A stretch of 64,000 nucleotides of DNA from an uncultured Psychrobacter sp. (GTDB taxonomy: Bacteria > Pseudomonadota > Gammaproteobacteria > Pseudomonadales > Moraxellaceae), in assembly GCF_947488565.1 (NCBI RefSeq), contig NZ_CANKZC010000006.1, forward strand, positions 1-64,000, given 5' to 3'. Positions 41,360 through 51,506 of this stretch are shown in pieces (positions within the stretch are counted from its first letter, which is position 1; every line of letters begins with the position of its first letter). The notes beneath the pieces are model-generated. The model ran no database searches and was not told the DNA's origin. It saw only the letters and a list, made by a program, of their open reading frames with translations. The position numbers and the translations under genes are program-made.

Positions 41360-41717
41360 GATATAGCTCCTATACTTAAAGGGACAAGCTTAGAATTCAG
41401 CTTTAATCGATACTGACAGAGGCTATATAATCACAACAACCTAAGTCTTACGCATCATCAAATATTTTACGATATGCATCAAACACTAACTAAATATAAA
41501 ATCTATGGATAATTTGGTTAATCTTTAATCACATATAGTACGTTGCCAGAATGCAATAAACCGGACATTATACGCATGTTTAGACAAATAATAAAGTACT
41601 GACTTTCACTCTTGTACATAAAGATGATAAAAAATATTGTTAATAATAAAATGATCAAGATAACTTAGTTAATATGGTTGGTGCTTTATACTACCTGATG
41701 TTCTTATATAATAATTA
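41360..41717. other. intergenic region yceD / rpmF
   Basis: A 358-base AT-rich gap, unusually long for yceD-rpmF. It holds a rpmF promoter (41567-41572); I see no other feature. Confidence 0.6.
41567..41572 (-). promoter_or_regulatory. -10 box of a rpmF promoter
   Basis: A perfect TATAAT on the minus strand, followed by GTCCGG, a GC-rich discriminator. The hexamer 17 bases upstream is TTTATT, a weak -35. It lies about 210 bases before rpmF. Confidence 0.6.
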
Positions 41718-42308
41718 CTATAATTTACCTTTTAGCGCAGCTAGCGCTGCAAAAGGGTTTTCAGTCTCTTCTTCTTCAGGTATATCACCAAACTGTTCAA
41801 CCACCATTTCACAATCGTCATGTTTTGGTGCCAATGGTGTCTTTAATAAAATCTCATCTTCTATCAATTTTTTGAAAGGTAAAAAACGCTCTGACGTTTG
41901 CTCAGTAATAATCTCATCTAACAGTAAATAGTCTTGCTCATTATCAATCAAACGTACTTGATCTTCATCATCAAGCAAAGCAATGTCGTAGTTATCTGTA
42001 AGATCAGTTTCAACAGGTTGTAAACAACGCTGACAGGTCAACCATATTTTTCCTGTCAATTTAAAAGTGAAATGTAAAACATTATTATGACGGTATAAAT
42101 TAGCATCCAAGCTCAATTTTGGTTGTTCATGCTCATCTGTTAAAAGTTTAGCTAAACGTTCAAACTTTGCAGGCGCAACCTCACCCTGCCAATCAAACCC
42201 GCTATCTGCCCATTTATCCAAAGAGATTTGCTCTGGCATATTTGCAGATGTAACTGTACTATTTCCATGATTTTGAATAGATTCAGGATTCTTTGAAGTA
42301 CTTGACAT
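41718..42308 (-). CDS. yceD: YceD/DUF177 family protein
   Basis: A 196-residue acidic protein of the DUF177 family, almost always next to rpmF and thought to act in 23S rRNA or ribosome assembly. It has LDANLYRHNNVLHFTFKLTGKIWLTCQRCLQPVETDL with the conserved C-x2-C, LLDEIITEQ, and the C-terminal KTPLAPKHDDCE. The polar first 30 residues look disordered. GAGG lies 6 bases before ATG 42308. Confidence 0.92.
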   Translation of the reverse strand: MSSTSKNPESIQNHGNSTVTSANMPEQISLDKWADSGFDWQGEVAPAKFERLAKLLTDEHEQPKLSLDANLYRHNNVLHFTFKLTGKIWLTCQRCLQPVETDLTDNYDIALLDDEDQVRLIDNEQDYLLLDEIITEQTSERFLPFKKLIEDEILLKTPLAPKHDDCEMVVEQFGDIPEEEETENPFAALAALKGKL

Positions 42309-42463
42309 ATGGCGCCTCGTGGTTCAAAACGGTGTATAATATTGCATGACATACTAACGGAAAGCCCAATATGACGCTAGCGCTAGTATGTTACGATTTT
42401 TGATACCAATTAAAAAAATTTTTCAAAAATATATTTTTACTTATTTAATGAATCTGTTTATCT

Positions 42464-43222
42464 ATGAATACTCAGTCTAAACACATTGATTTTTCTACAG
42501 CATTGACTACTGCCGATTCTATCACTCTTTTAAATAAACTGATGGCACTAGAGAATTTAACTGATGAAAATACTTATCGAAATAAGCTTACAAGTTATTT
42601 AATAAGTTCACAGCAAAAATGGCAGTTGCTAACTAGTATGAACGCCGGCTATCAAATAGATAATAATACCTTTATAAGCTCACCAGATACTTTTAAAGAC
42701 TCTGAATATAACCTTACTAATTGGCTAATATCATTATTCAACACCTTGTTCTTAGAACAAAAAGTAGAGCTGGTACGCGGTAAACAAGAACCAGAGTATT
42801 TTCCTATCCAAGGAGAACAACTTGCACGTATTGAGTTCGCTCATGGATTTTTTGCAAGCGCCTTGCATGAGATTAGTCATTGGTGCGTGGCTGGTGAAGC
42901 TCGTAGACGTCTATCTGACTTTGGCTACTGGTATGCCCCAGATGGTAGATCAGCTGCTCAGCAACAAGCATTTGAGCATGTAGAAATAAAACCTCAAGCA
43001 TTGGAGTGTTTATTTACTTTAGCTTGTGGGCGACAGTTTCAAGTCTCACAAGACAACTTGTTTGCTAAGTTTGATACTAGCGATAGTACTTTCGCCAGTG
43101 ATGTCTATCAGCAAGTAAAAAACTATATAGCCGAACCTCATACTTTACCACGTGATGCCAAGACTTTATTAGCTGCATTACTTAGCGTTTGTAAGACGTC
43201 TTCATCTGAAATCAGCACTTAA
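42464..43222 (+). CDS. epmC: elongation factor P hydroxylase EpmC
   Basis: EpmC (YfcM) hydroxylates the lysylated lysine of EF-P, the last step of its modification. The core (residues about 105-215) closely follows the E. coli protein: FAHGFFASALHEISHWCVAGEARRRLSDFGYWYAPDGR, with the H-E-x-x-H iron site, and EHVEIKPQALECLFTLACG. The protein is 252 residues against 182 in E. coli; the extra part is mostly an N-terminal region of about 75 residues without resemblance. No SD at ATG 42464. The partner genes epmA, epmB and efp are not in the window. Confidence 0.9.
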   Translation: MNTQSKHIDFSTALTTADSITLLNKLMALENLTDENTYRNKLTSYLISSQQKWQLLTSMNAGYQIDNNTFISSPDTFKDSEYNLTNWLISLFNTLFLEQKVELVRGKQEPEYFPIQGEQLARIEFAHGFFASALHEISHWCVAGEARRRLSDFGYWYAPDGRSAAQQQAFEHVEIKPQALECLFTLACGRQFQVSQDNLFAKFDTSDSTFASDVYQQVKNYIAEPHTLPRDAKTLLAALLSVCKTSSSEIST

Positions 43223-43459
43223 TGTGACTTACTTAGCCTCCCTACTTATTAACGTTTTTCTACGGTTGGTAACGCCTTGCCATTAAACCTATATCCGCTT
43301 TAAGCTATACTGATAACTTAAGCGCTATTATTAAGGATATTGACCTACTTTATTTTTAGAATAAATCTTTTAATATATTTAGCGTTTAAACCATGTTTAA
43401 TCAGTCAATAAAAAAATCTTCTCAATTCAAAATTAATAATTATAAAATAAGGAACCACT

Positions 43460-44080
43460 ATGGAAATATTCTACATTCATCCTGATAATCCGCAGCCGCG
43501 TCTTATTGAACAAGCAGCTGACCTATTGCGAAAAGATCAATTAATCATTTACCCAACTGATACTAGTTATGCTTTTGGTTGTCGCTTAGGTGCAAAAGAT
43601 GCACTGAATAAGCTCAAACAAATCCGCGAACTTGATGATAAGCATCAATTTACCCTACTTTGCCGTGATCTGAGCGAAATCGCTAACTATGCTACGGTAG
43701 ATAATATACAATTTAAACAACTAAAAGCGCATACACCGGCCCCAATTACTTTCATCCTAAATGCTACCAAAGATGTGCCAAAGAAATTAGCGCATGCGAA
43801 GAAAAAAACCATTGGCATTCGAATGCCTAGCAATCCTATTGCTCAAGCCTTATTAGAAGCGATGGATGAACCCATCCTGACTAGCTCGCTAATCTTACCT
43901 GATCGCGGCGATATCTTAGATGATCCTTTTGAGATTGAAGAACTACTAGGTAATCAAATTGATGCACTTATTAATGCAGGTATTAAAACCACTAAGCTAA
44001 CAACTATCGTAGATATGACTAGCAGCCAGCCTGAAATTATTAGACAAGGCGCTGCCGATGTCGAGTCATTGTTACTTTAA
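43460..44080 (+). CDS. yciO: YciO, Sua5/YrdC-like protein
   Basis: A 206-residue YrdC-fold protein closest to E. coli YciO: FYIHPDNPQPRLIEQAADLLRK, IIYPTDTSYAFGC, KQIRELDDKHQFTLLCRDLSE, TPAPITFILNATKDVP and KKTIGIRMPSNPIAQALLEA. YrdC itself makes threonylcarbamoyl-AMP for tRNA t6A, whereas YciO is a paralogue of uncertain role. There is no Sua5 C-terminal domain. AAGGAA precedes ATG 43460. It converges on rplQ. Confidence 0.92.
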   Translation: MEIFYIHPDNPQPRLIEQAADLLRKDQLIIYPTDTSYAFGCRLGAKDALNKLKQIRELDDKHQFTLLCRDLSEIANYATVDNIQFKQLKAHTPAPITFILNATKDVPKKLAHAKKKTIGIRMPSNPIAQALLEAMDEPILTSSLILPDRGDILDDPFEIEELLGNQIDALINAGIKTTKLTTIVDMTSSQPEIIRQGAADVESLLL

Positions 44081-44115
44081 CTAGCTAATACGATAGTTAA
44101 CTAAATTACAGATGT

Positions 44116-44148
44116 AAAAAAGGCTCCAATTCAATTGGAGCCTTTTTT
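44116..44148. terminator. bidirectional terminator, yciO / ribosomal cluster
   Basis: A14-type stem: AAAAAAGGCTCCAA (44116-44129) pairs perfectly with 44135-44148 around TTCAA, with A6/T6 flanks. It ends yciO and, leftward, the alpha operon after rplQ. Confidence 0.95.
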
Positions 44149-44171
44149 ATACATTTAATCAGCATATAAAA

Positions 44172-44537
44172 TTAGTCACGATCAACCAATTCTACATAAG
44201 CCATTGGTGCATTGTCACCATCACGGTAACCGCATTTTACAATACGCAAATAGCCACCTGGACGCGTCTGGTAACGAGGACCTAACGTACCAAATAGTTT
44301 GCCTACCATAGCTTTGCTACGCATACGGCTAAATGCTAAACGGCGATTAGCAACGCTGTCTTCTTTAGCCATAGTGATTAATGGTTCAGCGACGCGGCGT
44401 AATTCTTTTGCTTTCGGTAAAGTTGTTTTGATCAGTTCATGCTCAAATAATGAGTTAGTCATGTTCTGAAACATTGCCTTACGATGACTGCCGGTACGAC
44501 CCAGCTTGACTCCACTCTTACGATGGCGCATAGTCAA
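44172..44537 (-). CDS. rplQ: 50S ribosomal protein L17
   Basis: L17, at the mouth of the exit tunnel. The 121 residues start [20 protein letters not shown] after one or two codons (MTMRHRK; ATG 44537 or 44531), and include [19 protein letters not shown] and [18 protein letters not shown]. It is the last gene of the alpha operon and 13 bases after rpoA. Confidence 0.98.
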   Translation of the reverse strand: MTMRHRKSGVKLGRTGSHRKAMFQNMTNSLFEHELIKTTLPKAKELRRVAEPLITMAKEDSVANRRLAFSRMRSKAMVGKLFGTLGPRYQTRPGGYLRIVKCGYRDGDNAPMAYVELVDRD

Positions 44538-44550
44538 ATATCCTTAAAGT

Positions 44551-45558
44551 TTAACGGCTACGATAAGAAAAGCGATCATCAACACGTAAATCAGCTGGCG
44601 GCCAGTTGTCTAGACGCATACCAAGCTCTAAATCTTTAGACGCTAGTACGTCTTTGATTTCTGTTAATGACTTCTTACCAAGATTTGGGGTTTTTAATAG
44701 TTCAGTCTCTGAACGTTGTACCAAATCACCGATATAGTAAATGTTTTCAGCTTTCAAGCAGTTGGCTGAGCGAACCGTTAGTTCAAGATCATCCACAGGG
44801 CGTAAAAGCACTGGATCAACCTCTTCTTTTTCTTTCACAGGCTCAGGCGCTTCTTCAGCTTCTAGATCAACGAAGATAGAAATCTGTTGTTGTAAAATAG
44901 TAGCTGCTTTACGAATTGCTTCTTCTGGATCTATAGTGCCATTGGTTTCAAGCTCAACGATAAGACGATCAAGATCAGTACGCTGCTCTACGCGAGCGTT
45001 CTCAACTTGATAAGCGACACGTAGCACAGGACTAAAGCTTGCATCAAGCTTCAAGCGTCCAATTGCTTTAGTATCACCGTCTTCACGGCGCTGATTTGCT
45101 GGCTCATATCCACGACCCATTACTACACGCAAACGCATCTTAAGATGACCACGATCACTCAACGTACCCAACACCAACTCTGGATTGATAATGTCTACGT
45201 TATGCGGTAGTGCGATGTCTGCAGCAGTAATAGTGCCTGGACCTTGTTTATCCAAGGTCAAGAATACTTCATTTTGGTCATGAAGCGTAATTGCTAAGCC
45301 TTTCAAGTTCAAAAGCAGATCAAGCACGTCTTCTTGTAGTCCTTCGAGGGTTGAGTATTCATGGTCAACACCATCAATCTCAGCTTCAATGACTGCAGCG
45401 CCAGGTAATGAAGATAATAAGATGCGACGTAGAGCATTACCTAGAGTATGCCCAAAGCCACGTTCTAACGGTTCGAGCGTGACTTTCGCAATCGTTTCAT
45501 TAACCGTATCCACATTAATGGCGTTCGGCGTTAGAAACTCAGTTGCATTTAGCATCAT
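44551..45558 (-). CDS. rpoA: DNA-directed RNA polymerase subunit alpha
   Basis: The alpha subunit nucleates polymerase assembly. The N-terminal domain (1-230) has [25 protein letters not shown]; the C-terminal domain begins after a linker (about 245) with [23 protein letters not shown] and [17 protein letters not shown], the UP-element and activator-binding helices. At 335 residues it is close to E. coli (329). Two adjacent ATGs (45558, 45555) both fit the SD GAGGTG. Confidence 0.99.
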   Translation of the reverse strand: MMLNATEFLTPNAINVDTVNETIAKVTLEPLERGFGHTLGNALRRILLSSLPGAAVIEAEIDGVDHEYSTLEGLQEDVLDLLLNLKGLAITLHDQNEVFLTLDKQGPGTITAADIALPHNVDIINPELVLGTLSDRGHLKMRLRVVMGRGYEPANQRREDGDTKAIGRLKLDASFSPVLRVAYQVENARVEQRTDLDRLIVELETNGTIDPEEAIRKAATILQQQISIFVDLEAEEAPEPVKEKEEVDPVLLRPVDDLELTVRSANCLKAENIYYIGDLVQRSETELLKTPNLGKKSLTEIKDVLASKDLELGMRLDNWPPADLRVDDRFSYRSR

Positions 45559-45639
45559 GATGTCACCTCGATTTATTAAACTGGTTTAATTAACGTTGAC
45601 TGCTCAACATCATTATTATGATGCTGAGCGTTACGTCAT

Positions 45640-46281
45640 TTACTTAGAGTATAGCTCAACGATCAAGCTTTCGTTGATTTCAGCAGGTAGATCAATGCGA
45701 TCAGGTGCTTGTTTAAAAGTACCTTGTAATTTGCTGTGATCAACATCTAGCCATTCTGGAATGCCACGTTGTGTCGCTAACTCGATAGCGTTTTTGATAC
45801 GCAACTGTTCGCGAGACTTCTCTTGGATAGCGATGACATCACCATCTTGAAGCTGAATTGACGGAATGTTCACACGAACAAACTCATCACGACCAGCTTT
45901 TTTTACCATAACAGTACGGTGACTGACTAACTGACGTGCTTCAGCGCGAGTTGAGCCAAAGCCCATGCGATATACTACGTTGTCTAAACGACTTTCTAGC
46001 ATAGCTAGTAGGTTTTCACCAGTAGCACCACGCTTACGTGCAGCTTCTTTATAGTAATTAGCAAACTGGCGCTCTAATACACCATAAATACGTTTAACTT
46101 TCTGCTTTTCGCGCAGCTGTAAAGCATATTCTGAAGTCTTATTACGGCTTACGCCGTGTTGACCTGGTGGACGTCCAGCTTTCTTTGTTTTTACATCGTA
46201 TGGTTTAACACCAGACTTAAGGCCTAAGTCTGTACCTTCACGACGTGATAATTTGAGTTTTGGTCCAATATAGCGGGCCAT
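45640..46281 (-). CDS. rpsD: 30S ribosomal protein S4
   Basis: S4 starts 16S rRNA folding and in E. coli represses the alpha operon. [23 protein letters not shown] and the S4 RNA-binding domain [26 protein letters not shown] are clear. 213 residues, a few more than usual (206). AGGAGA precedes ATG 46281. There are 81 bases to rpoA. Confidence 0.98.
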   Translation of the reverse strand: MARYIGPKLKLSRREGTDLGLKSGVKPYDVKTKKAGRPPGQHGVSRNKTSEYALQLREKQKVKRIYGVLERQFANYYKEAARKRGATGENLLAMLESRLDNVVYRMGFGSTRAEARQLVSHRTVMVKKAGRDEFVRVNIPSIQLQDGDVIAIQEKSREQLRIKNAIELATQRGIPEWLDVDHSKLQGTFKQAPDRIDLPAEINESLIVELYSK

Positions 46282-46329
46282 TGTTATGTCTCCTATAAGC
46301 TCTTATAATAAAAAGCTTCGTCTTTAATA

Positions 46330-46719
46330 TTAGACGCGGCGCTTTTTCGGCGCACGGCAACCATTGTGTGGGATTGGGGTTACATCAGAGATGCTGTTAA
46401 CTTTATAACCCAATGCACCTAGTGCTCTTACCGCAGACTCACGACCCGGTCCTGGTCCTTTGACCAAAACATCGATATTCTTAACACCATATTCTTGGGC
46501 CGCTTTACCAGCGACTTCAGCTGCAACCTGCGCTGCAAATGGTGTAGATTTACGTGAACCACGGAAGCCTTGTCCACCTGAAGTGGCCCAAGCCAATGCA
46601 TTACCTTGACGATCGGTAATCGTAACAATGGTGTTATTAAAAGACGCATGGATATGGGCTACGCCCTCCGATACTGAACGACGAGTCACTTTTTTGCGAC
46701 TACGAGTGTCTTTAGCCAT
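46330..46719 (-). CDS. rpsK: 30S ribosomal protein S11
   Basis: 129-residue platform protein of the 30S subunit. [38 protein letters not shown] and the C-terminal [21 protein letters not shown] ending ([18 protein letters not shown]) are diagnostic. The N-G motif of the loop, often isomerised to isoaspartate, is present in the C-terminal segment. It lies between rpsM and rpsD in the alpha operon. Confidence 0.98.
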   Translation of the reverse strand: MAKDTRSRKKVTRRSVSEGVAHIHASFNNTIVTITDRQGNALAWATSGGQGFRGSRKSTPFAAQVAAEVAGKAAQEYGVKNIDVLVKGPGPGRESAVRALGALGYKVNSISDVTPIPHNGCRAPKKRRV

Positions 46720-46739
46720 CTTTTAGCTTCCTAAGTTAA

Positions 46740-47096
46740 TTATCTTTTGAGAGGGCGTGTCGGACCCTTACGAGTACGAGCGTTGTTCTTGGTATTTTGA
46801 CCGCGAACAGGTAAGTTACGACGATGGCGAATGCCACGATAACAACCAAGATCTACCAAACGCTTGATATTCATTGACACTTCACGACGAAGATCACCTT
46901 CAGTCGTGTAATTTGCAACTTGTGCACGGATAGCATCTAACTGTGTATCATCTAACTGATTAACTTTAGTAGTAGGGGCAATGCCAACTGCTTCTAAGAT
47001 TTTCTGAGCAGTGGTACGACCTACACCAAAGATATAAGTTAGTGAAATAACAGCATGCTTATTATCCGGAATGTTTACACCGGCAATACGAGCCAT
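46740..47096 (-). CDS. rpsM: 30S ribosomal protein S13
   Basis: 118-residue head protein of the 30S subunit contacting tRNA and L5. [26 protein letters not shown], the helix-hairpin region and the basic tail [27 protein letters not shown] are typical. First gene of the alpha block, with GGAGAG before ATG 47096. Upstream is an unusual 252-base gap. Confidence 0.98.
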   Translation of the reverse strand: MARIAGVNIPDNKHAVISLTYIFGVGRTTAQKILEAVGIAPTTKVNQLDDTQLDAIRAQVANYTTEGDLRREVSMNIKRLVDLGCYRGIRHRRNLPVRGQNTKNNARTRKGPTRPLKR

Positions 47097-47265
47097 TGAT
47101 TTCTCTCCATTAAAGAAAAACGAGCTTTATTCGTAAATAAACATCATTTCTCAGATTTATTGCTGTTAATACTAATTCTTTTACGCCACTATTAACATTT
47201 TAACTTGATAACAAGTTTATTTATAAATTAGGTTAATAAATGAGTTAGCATAAACTACGGCAAGT

Positions 47266-47299
47266 GGCGGATGATATCGCATCCGCCGTTATAATTCAA
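47266..47299 (-). promoter_or_regulatory. candidate alpha-operon promoter with inverted repeat
   Basis: In the 252-base rpmJ-rpsM gap, the minus strand has TTGAAT (47294-47299), 17 bases, then TATCAT (47271-47276). A perfect 8-base inverted repeat GGCGGATG / CATCCGCC (47266-47273 and 47280-47287, 6-base loop) covers the -10 box. It may be an operator or, as RNA, a leader hairpin. It lies 170-200 bases before rpsM, whose leader in E. coli is bound by S4. Confidence 0.5.
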
Positions 47300-47348
47300 G
47301 TATTAATTTTGTTTATAGTTAAGGTATGTTCACCTATACTACTATCTA

Positions 47349-47465
47349 TTAACCTTGACGCTGCTTGTGGCGTGGTTCTGCTGTGCAAATGATATGGACA
47401 CGACCTTTACGGCGTACAACCTTACAGCTACCACAAATCTTTTTAACTGATGCTTGAACTTTCAT
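47349..47465 (-). CDS. rpmJ: 50S ribosomal protein L36
   Basis: A 38-codon gene read on the minus strand from ATG 47465. The product starts [17 protein letters not shown] and ends PRHKQRQG. Zinc ligands C11, C14, C27 and H33 are all present, so it is the zinc-binding form. Its place directly after secY (30 bases) is the standard one. An AGGAGC box precedes it. Confidence 0.97.
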   Translation of the reverse strand: MKVQASVKKICGSCKVVRRKGRVHIICTAEPRHKQRQG

Positions 47466-47495
47466 AGCATGCTCCTTGAAATATCACACTACTCT

Positions 47496-48842
47496 TTAAG
47501 ATTGAGTAGGCGACTGAATTAACGTCTGATCATGATATTGATGGGTCATCAAATGCGCTTGAATTTGCGATATGAAATCCATAACTACAACCACCATAAT
47601 CAATAACGATGTACCGCCAAGATTAAATGGTACTCCAAATGATGATTGGATAACCATTGGCATTAAACAAATAACTGTCATGTATATCGCACCGATAAAA
47701 GTTAATCGATTTAATACATGATCGAGGTAACGCTGTGTTTGCTGTCCTGGTCGAATACCTGGAATATACGCACCACTACGTTTAAGGTTTTCTGCAACTT
47801 CGCGTGGACTAAATACTAATGCTGTATAAAAATAACAGAAGAATATAATCATCGCACCGAAAAGAACTAAATATAAAGGTTGTCCTGGAGACAATACCAA
47901 TGCCATATTTTGTAGAATTTTCTGAGTGAAGGTAGGATCAGTCGAATGACCTACCCACTGTCCTAAACTGGCTGGAAACAGCAATAATGAGCTAGCAAAA
48001 ATAGCAGGAATAACACCTGCCATGTTTATTTTCAGTGGCAAATGTGATTGCTGCTGAGCATAAATTTTGCGGCCTTGCTGTTGCTTTTGAGCATAGTTCA
48101 CAGGTACCCGGCGCTGAGCTCGTTCGATATAAACGATACCAGCAGTAACCGCGACCCCTAGTACTACAAAAATAAATAGCACAATCAAGTTCATTTGGCC
48201 TTGATTAACCTGTTCAATAGACTGCGAAATCATTCCAGGAGTTCCGGCAACAATACTCGCAAAAATCAACATTGAGATCCCGTTACCTACACCACGCTCT
48301 GTAATCTGCTCACCAAGCCACATTAAGAACATAGCGCCTGCTACTAACGAAGTAACTGCAGGAATATAAAAGGTAAGACCAGTAGATAATGTTAAATTTT
48401 GACTGATTAAGCCAGCACACATTCCCAACGACTGTACTAAAGCTAAAGCAAGTGTTCCTTGGCGGGTATACTTATTTAGCTTACGTCGTCCTGCTTCACC
48501 TTCTTTCTTAAGCGCTTCAAGCGATGGCACTACCGCAGACATCATCTGTACAATAATTGATGCCGAGATGTATGGCATAATACCAAGTGCCATAATAGAC
48601 ATACGTTCAAGCGCACCACCCGAGAACATATTAAACATGCTTAATATGGTGTTTTCGTTACGCGAGAATAGATCAGCTAAATTAACCGGATTAATGCCCG
48701 GTACTGGAATATGCGACCCTAAACGATAAACAATCAATGCGCCGATTAAGAATAATAAGCGTGTCCAAAGCTCATCATATTTACGTATGAAAGCAAATGG
48801 ATTAAGCGGTATACCAGACGATGACATTGATTGTTTTGACAC
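47496..48842 (-). CDS. secY: protein translocase subunit SecY
   Basis: SecY is the ten-helix channel of the Sec translocon. IPVPGINP (plug side), [15 protein letters not shown], the [15 protein letters not shown] stretch ([11 protein letters not shown]), [28 protein letters not shown] loop ([20 protein letters not shown]) and TFIGAIYM are present. The start is best placed at GTG 48842, which has a perfect GAGGAG 7 bases upstream within the rplO stop region; this gives 448 aa (E. coli 443). A GTG at 48866 would overlap rplO and add 8 residues. Confidence 0.97.
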   Translation of the reverse strand: MSKQSMSSSGIPLNPFAFIRKYDELWTRLLFLIGALIVYRLGSHIPVPGINPVNLADLFSRNENTILSMFNMFSGGALERMSIMALGIMPYISASIIVQMMSAVVPSLEALKKEGEAGRRKLNKYTRQGTLALALVQSLGMCAGLISQNLTLSTGLTFYIPAVTSLVAGAMFLMWLGEQITERGVGNGISMLIFASIVAGTPGMISQSIEQVNQGQMNLIVLFIFVVLGVAVTAGIVYIERAQRRVPVNYAQKQQQGRKIYAQQQSHLPLKINMAGVIPAIFASSLLLFPASLGQWVGHSTDPTFTQKILQNMALVLSPGQPLYLVLFGAMIIFFCYFYTALVFSPREVAENLKRSGAYIPGIRPGQQTQRYLDHVLNRLTFIGAIYMTVICLMPMVIQSSFGVPFNLGGTSLLIMVVVVMDFISQIQAHLMTHQYHDQTLIQSPTQS

Positions 48843-48846
48843 GTTA

Positions 48847-49287
48847 CTACTCCTCGATGCTACCACCAGCAGCTTCGATTGCTTGCTTAGCGCCTTTCGT
48901 TACTTTGATACCTTTAAAGGTATAAGCTTTAGTAACTTCGCCTGATAGCATGATACGAGCACGCTTCATATCGCGACGAATAAGGTTAGCAGCCTTAAGA
49001 GTTTCTAGGCTAACTACATCACCTTCGATTTTATTCAGTTCAGACAAACGGACTTCAGCAGTCGTCATTGCCATTTTACTGGTAAAACCAAATTTTGGTA
49101 GACGGCGATACAAAGGCATCTGGCCACCTTCAAATCCTGAGCGAATGCTAGAACCTGAACGTGATTTTTGTCCTTTTACACCGCGACCACCAGTCTTACC
49201 AAGACCTGAACCGATACCACGACCTCGACGTTGGGCAGTTTTCTTTGCACCAACACCAGGTGATAATTCATTTAATCTAAGTCCCAT
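48847..49287 (-). CDS. rplO: 50S ribosomal protein L15
   Basis: 146 residues. The glycine- and arginine-rich N-terminus [32 protein letters not shown] and [18 protein letters not shown] identify L15. Its ATG overlaps the rpmD stop by one base (TAATG), with GGAGG as SD. The stop codon overlaps the SD of secY. Confidence 0.98.
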   Translation of the reverse strand: MGLRLNELSPGVGAKKTAQRRGRGIGSGLGKTGGRGVKGQKSRSGSSIRSGFEGGQMPLYRRLPKFGFTSKMAMTTAEVRLSELNKIEGDVVSLETLKAANLIRRDMKRARIMLSGEVTKAYTFKGIKVTKGAKQAIEAAGGSIEE

Positions 49288-49466
49288 TACGCTTCCTCCA
49301 CTTTTACCATGTAGTTGACGCGATTGACCATACCACGAGTTGAAGGAGTATCTTCTACTTCAACAGTATGGTTAATACGGCGTAAACCCAATCCTTTCAA
49401 GCTCGCTTTGTGGCTCTTTAGGCGATGGGCACCCGATTTAAATTGAGTGACTTTCATTTTTTTCAT
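49287..49466 (-). CDS. rpmD: 50S ribosomal protein L30
   Basis: A 59-residue protein read from ATG 49466 on the minus strand: [20 protein letters not shown] at the start, then [20 protein letters not shown], the L30 signature, and ending [14 protein letters not shown] lies 5 bases upstream. It sits between rpsE and rplO as usual. Confidence 0.97.
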   Translation of the reverse strand: MKKMKVTQFKSGAHRLKSHKASLKGLGLRRINHTVEVEDTPSTRGMVNRVNYMVKVEEA

Positions 49467-49486
49467 CGTAACTCACCTAGTTTAAG

Positions 49487-49993
49487 TTAACCCAAGATTT
49501 CGTCTACAGATTTACCACGTTTTGCTGCCATCTTTTCTGGAGTTGACATATCACGTAAACCGTTAAACGTTGCACGAACAACGTTAGCAGTATTGGTAGA
49601 ACCATAACATTTGGTCAAAACATCTTTGACACCCGCAACTTCTAGTACTGCACGCATTGCACCACCAGCGATTACGCCAGTACCTTCAGATGCAGGCTGC
49701 ATATAAACTTTACTTGCACCATGACGTGCTTTAATCGGATGATACAAAGTCGCTTCATTAAGCTCAACAGTAATCATATTACGTTTAGCAGCTTCTAGCG
49801 CTTTTTGAATGGCAGCCGGTACTTCACGTGCTTTACCACGACCAAAACCAACGCGACCATTACCATCACCCACTACAGTTAGTGCAGTAAATGAGAAAAT
49901 ACGACCACCTTTAACAACTTTTGCAACGCGATCAACAGTTACCAAACGTTCTACTAGACCATCGGTCTGTTCATTTTTATCATTTCTCGCCAT
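49487..49993 (-). CDS. rpsE: 30S ribosomal protein S5
   Basis: 168 residues; [48 protein letters not shown] and [19 protein letters not shown] are S5 landmarks. It acts in decoding accuracy; the spectinomycin-site region VAKVVKGG is of wild type appearance. GGAGT precedes ATG 49993, and rplR ends 2 bases before. Confidence 0.98.
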   Translation of the reverse strand: MARNDKNEQTDGLVERLVTVDRVAKVVKGGRIFSFTALTVVGDGNGRVGFGRGKAREVPAAIQKALEAAKRNMITVELNEATLYHPIKARHGASKVYMQPASEGTGVIAGGAMRAVLEVAGVKDVLTKCYGSTNTANVVRATFNGLRDMSTPEKMAAKRGKSVDEILG

Positions 49994-49995
49994 GA

Positions 49996-50346
49996 TTAAA
50001 ACTCCAATCCATTTTCGCGAGCTGCTTCAGCTAAAGCTTTCACTCGACCATGATATTTAAAACCACTACGGTCAAAGGCAACTTTAGTAATACCAGCTGC
50101 TTTTGCGCGTTCTGCGATCATTTGGCCTACAGACGTCGCTGCATCAGCGTTACCAGTTGCGCCCGAGCGCAAACTGCCGTCCAAGGTAGATGCCTGAGCA
50201 ATCACTTCACCACCGTTAGGAGAGATAATCTGGGCATATATGTGCTTCGGCGTGCGGTTAACCGTTAGACGATGAACGCCTAAAAAACGGATATGCGCGC
50301 GGGTTTTTTTAGCTCGACGCAGACGAGCTGCTTTTTTATCAAACAT
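49996..50346 (-). CDS. rplR: 50S ribosomal protein L18
   Basis: 116-residue 5S rRNA-binding protein. [36 protein letters not shown] and [26 protein letters not shown] identify it. AAGGTGA precedes ATG 50346. Confidence 0.98.
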   Translation of the reverse strand: MFDKKAARLRRAKKTRAHIRFLGVHRLTVNRTPKHIYAQIISPNGGEVIAQASTLDGSLRSGATGNADAATSVGQMIAERAKAAGITKVAFDRSGFKYHGRVKALAEAARENGLEF

Positions 50347-50357
50347 TTCAACTCACC

Positions 50358-50891
50358 TTATTTTTTCTTAGCTTCTTTACGAACTACATGCTCGTCGCTA
50401 TAACGAATACCTTTACCTTTGTAAGGCTCTGGTGGGCGGAAACCACGGATGTTGGCGGCTGCTTGACCAAGCTGCTGTTTATTGTTTGATTTCAAAACAA
50501 TTTCAGTTTGCGTTGGGGTTTCAGCTGATACACCTTCAGGTAACGTGTATTCTACTGGATGTGAGTAACCAACATTAAGGGTTACTTTGCTACCAGACGC
50601 TTGTGCGCGATAACCGACACCGATCAGTTGAAGGCGTTTTTCAAAACCTTCATTGACACCTATAACATAGTTGTTAAGTAAGGCGCGCATAGTACCAGTA
50701 TGCATCATAGCTTCTTTTGAATCGACTGTAGGTGAGAGAATGATATTATCATCTTCCTGGTTCAGCTCGACCAATTCATGCAGGCGTAAAGACATAGAGC
50801 CATTCTTGCCTTTAACTTCGACCTGCCGATCGTTCAAAGTAACGCTTACACCGCTAGGTAGCGTCACTGGGGCTTTAGCCACACGAGACAT
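50358..50891 (-). CDS. rplF: 50S ribosomal protein L6
   Basis: 177 residues with two L6 repeats; [37 protein letters not shown] and [17 protein letters not shown] are conserved. AAGGAA is 6 bases before ATG 50891. It starts a new block, 205 bases from rpsH, where E. coli has only a few bases. Confidence 0.98.
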   Translation of the reverse strand: MSRVAKAPVTLPSGVSVTLNDRQVEVKGKNGSMSLRLHELVELNQEDDNIILSPTVDSKEAMMHTGTMRALLNNYVIGVNEGFEKRLQLIGVGYRAQASGSKVTLNVGYSHPVEYTLPEGVSAETPTQTEIVLKSNNKQQLGQAAANIRGFRPPEPYKGKGIRYSDEHVVRKEAKKK

Positions 50892-50956
50892 AGGAATATT
50901 CCTTGAAAAATTAAAACTTATATTAGCGAAAAAACTAACAGACTAAAAAGCCTGCT

Positions 50957-50983
50957 AGTTTAGCATAATTGATCCAGCTAAAC
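50957..50983 (-). promoter_or_regulatory. candidate promoter with inverted repeat, rpsH-rplF gap
   Basis: The 205-base gap holds on the minus strand TGCTAAACT, an extended -10 form (50957-50965). A perfect inverted repeat GTTTAGC / GCTAAAC (50958-50964 and 50977-50983, 12 bases apart) spans the -10 and its upstream spacer. No good -35 is present. It would allow separate transcription of rplF onward. Confidence 0.45.
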
Positions 50984-51096
50984 ATCATCCAATTTTTGTA
51001 AAATTTTCAGATATCTAACTTATTCTTGGTTTAGATCATCTTTAACAAGATAATCAAACCAAATAGGATTCAAGTAGGACTTCTCATCACGTTGTT

Positions 51097-51495
51097 TTAT
51101 GCAACAAACGCAACGATTTCGCCACCAATACCAGCAGCGCGAGCAGCACGATCGCTCATGATACCTTGGCTGGTTGATACGATAGCAACACCCATACCTT
51201 GCTTAACAGTAGGGATAGCGTCTTTGCCGCGATGCTGGCGCAAGCCAGGACGACTATAACGTTGAATAGTTTCGATGACAGCGCGGCCTTCGAAGTATTT
51301 TAGTTCAATAGTAAGTGTCGCTTTGTTGTTGTCTTCTTCAGTAACAACAGCACTCGCTACATAACCTTCATTAACCAATAAATCAGCAATCGATTTACGT
51401 AGTTTTGAGCTTGGCATCGCTACGGATACTTTATTAGCCATTTGTGCGTTACGGATACGGGTTAGCATATCTCCAACGGTATCTTGCATACTCAT
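51097..51495 (-). CDS. rpsH: 30S ribosomal protein S8
   Basis: 132 residues. [20 protein letters not shown], the [26 protein letters not shown] end and [12 protein letters not shown] are family blocks. In E. coli S8 represses the spc operon by binding near rplE. ATG 51495 has AAGGGG upstream; an ATG two codons later is also possible. It is the last gene of its block. Confidence 0.98.
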   Translation of the reverse strand: MSMQDTVGDMLTRIRNAQMANKVSVAMPSSKLRKSIADLLVNEGYVASAVVTEEDNNKATLTIELKYFEGRAVIETIQRYSRPGLRQHRGKDAIPTVKQGMGVAIVSTSQGIMSDRAARAAGIGGEIVAFVA

Positions 51496-51506
51496 GTAAT
51501 TACCCC

